This document shows positions 5,547-6,449 of a stretch of DNA of 6,449 nucleotides, piece by piece (position 1 is the first letter of the stretch; every line of letters starts with the position of its first letter). The notes under the pieces are model-generated. The model did not search any database. It was not told the DNA's origin and saw nothing but the letters and a program-made list of their open reading frames with translations. A program made the position numbers and the translations under genes. The stretch is from VBAS01 sp964581455 (lineage in GTDB: Bacteria; Bacteroidota; Bacteroidia; Chitinophagales; Chitinophagaceae): NCBI GenBank assembly GCA_964581455.1, contig CAZOOT010000158.1:1-6449 (forward strand), given 5' to 3'.

Positions 5547-5877
5547 TCTCGGCTCCACTCCCGGCAAAAGGGGTGAAAACGATTCGCTTAGATGATAAGG
5601 CTGTTGCGACCATCCTGGTTAACAAAAATGGGCCGTCATCAATTTTCCGACCAAGCCAAAGAAGGTTGTTCTGGGACGTAAAGATGCATTTGACATCGAG
5701 TATATCGAAGATGATGTGGCGGTTGCAGCGCTGTCGGCAAATGCATCCAGCAACTTATTTGTTTATCTCAACGGTCGCAGGTATGCGTTCCGCCTCTCTG
5801 TCGTACCCCAAGGTGGTGATGAAATCATCTTGGTTCGCGACGCGCTTGATAACCGAATGAAGGCAGAGGTGCAATGA
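5543..5877 (+). pseudogene. TraK/VirB9-like secretin-associated protein, 5'-truncated and frameshifted
   Basis: The frame from 5543 reads the end of a signal peptide (PAISAPLPAKG) and then KTIRLDDKAVATILVNKNGP, typical of the mature N-terminus of TraK-like periplasmic proteins. Near 5631-5640 the reading must move to the frame ending at TGA 5875-5877, which continues INFPTKPKKVVLGRKDAF, DIEYIEDDVAVAALS and NLFVYLNGRRYAFRL to NRMKAEVQ. One missing base (for example GGG CCG TCn ATC AAT) restores a smooth product of about 110 residues. TraK/VirB9 proteins form the outer-membrane core ring of type IV secretion systems together with the VirB10 homologue encoded next; the genes overlap by 4 bp (ATGA). 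The frameshift may be a sequencing or assembly error, as it lies about 90 bp from the junction. The open frame in the first phase runs on to 5860 but loses similarity after the shift. Confidence 0.6.
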
Positions 5878-6449
5878 GTGAGGAAATAGTAACGACATCA
5901 AAAGATGACGGTTTTCGCAATCAATGGGCCACTGGTGTCTTCTACCGAATGGATGGCAAGAAATGGACGGTCAAATCCAAGGCGTTACTTGGATTCCTGA
6001 CAGGATTTTTCTTGTTTTGTCTGATCGCCGTGCTTTTTAGCGATAGCGGCAGCATCGAAGAGGCACATGTAGATCCAATAACAAGTAGTGAAACTACTGA
6101 GTCGTCACAGAAGTATCAATTTGAACGATTCGACGCCCTGGCTGAAGAAACTAAGCCAGTAACGGAGTCGAAAGCAGGTCCTTCCCGCCGGACAGGTCCG
6201 GTGGAAAAGTTTGTCGGATTGGCTCGACTGGACAGAATCGAGTCCTTGTCAATTCCACCCGGAACATTGGCAAAGGCGAAACTTACAAGCGGAGCTTCTA
6301 ACGGGCCGGTCAGAGCAACTTTAACGAACGATGTCTCCGTGGATGGTGACGAGCTATTGCCGGCAGGGGCCTTGCTGGTAGGAACAGGATCGTCAACGGA
6401 GGACAGACTGATGATTCGGTTCGCTCAGGCGGTCTTCAGCGACGGCAAG
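5874..6449 (+). CDS. TrbI/VirB10/TraB-family type IV secretion protein, 3' end outside window
   Basis: These 192 codons begin a VirB10-like protein, the inner-membrane to outer-membrane scaffold of conjugative type IV secretion systems. Residues 1-35 are cytoplasmic and 37-55 (ALLGFLTGFFLFCLIAVLF) are a single membrane anchor. Residues 57-110 are a low-complexity Ser/Thr/Glu/Pro-rich periplasmic linker. The conserved beta-domain begins at 125: SIPPGTLAKAKLTSGASNGP, then RATLTNDVSVDGDELLPAGA, LLVGTGSS and RLMIRFAQAVFSDGK. This is the familiar VirB10 order of an I-x-x-G-T strand, a G-P-V turn and an L-L-P-A-G strand. The remaining part of the domain lies beyond 6449. ATG 5874 overlaps the TraK-like stop (ATGA), implying translational coupling. 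The traK-traB order suggests an F-type-like transfer region. Composition differs from the left 5.5 kb. Confidence 0.85.
   Translation, partial: MSEEIVTTSKDDGFRNQWATGVFYRMDGKKWTVKSKALLGFLTGFFLFCLIAVLFSDSGSIEEAHVDPITSSETTESSQKYQFERFDALAEETKPVTESKAGPSRRTGPVEKFVGLARLDRIESLSIPPGTLAKAKLTSGASNGPVRATLTNDVSVDGDELLPAGALLVGTGSSTEDRLMIRFAQAVFSDGK

Noticed and set aside
5500..5600. Integration boundary (att site) of a mobile element
   Set aside because: No integrase, tRNA end, direct repeat or target duplication is visible, and the point lies inside a transfer gene; a chimeric join explains it better.
5545..5625. N-terminal 27 codons of the minus-strand frame extending the sugar dehydrogenase to an ATG at 5625
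   Set aside because: This stretch has no GSDH similarity and is antisense to TraK-like coding sequence; the ATG is an accident of the junction.

Overview
Most of this window (about 1-5541) looks like a Bacteroidota chromosome, probably Chitinophagaceae-like. The evidence is AT-rich intergenic DNA, a promoter of the Bacteroidota type (TAnnTTTG) ahead of atpD, no clear Shine-Dalgarno sequences, an F1 beta subunit of 499 residues with a long insertion, and an epsilon subunit of only 85 residues. The last 0.9 kb (about 5542-6449) has a different character: visibly higher GC and conjugation-type secretion genes of proteobacterial flavour. The change falls inside two broken genes, so a chimeric assembly join is the simplest explanation.

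Region 1 (1-1926, minus strand) is one operon. It is transcribed as two tandem DGPF/YCII-family proteins, then a DinB-fold protein with a signal peptide, then an ECF sigma factor of the ECF42 (COG4941) type that runs off the left edge. This sigma/DGPF partnership is a known genomic association. The exported DinB-like gene between them is the less usual part. A possible self-type promoter (TGTCCGA, 16 bp, CGTTA) lies upstream of the first gene. Region 2 (1927-2255) is the divergent intergenic region carrying the atpD promoter.

Region 3 (2256-4401, plus strand) is atpD-atpC, the beta and epsilon subunits of F1 ATP synthase. The two genes are separated by 292 bp that carries two related GC-rich hairpin elements in inverted orientation, a REP-like pair. 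A strong intrinsic terminator follows atpC. Region 4 holds a TMEM220-family membrane protein gene (plus) converging on the 3' part of a PQQ-type sugar dehydrogenase gene (minus), which loses its upstream part at about 5541.

Region 5 (5542-6449, plus strand) has a TraK/VirB9-like secretin-associated fragment with a probable one-base frameshift. It overlaps by 4 bp the start of a TrbI/VirB10-family gene that runs off the right edge. The order matches traK-traB of F-type conjugation systems. I do not see strong evidence for a wholly undescribed system. The best leads are the sigma/DGPF/exported-DinB operon with its candidate promoter, the repeat pair splitting atpD-atpC, and the 5541 junction.
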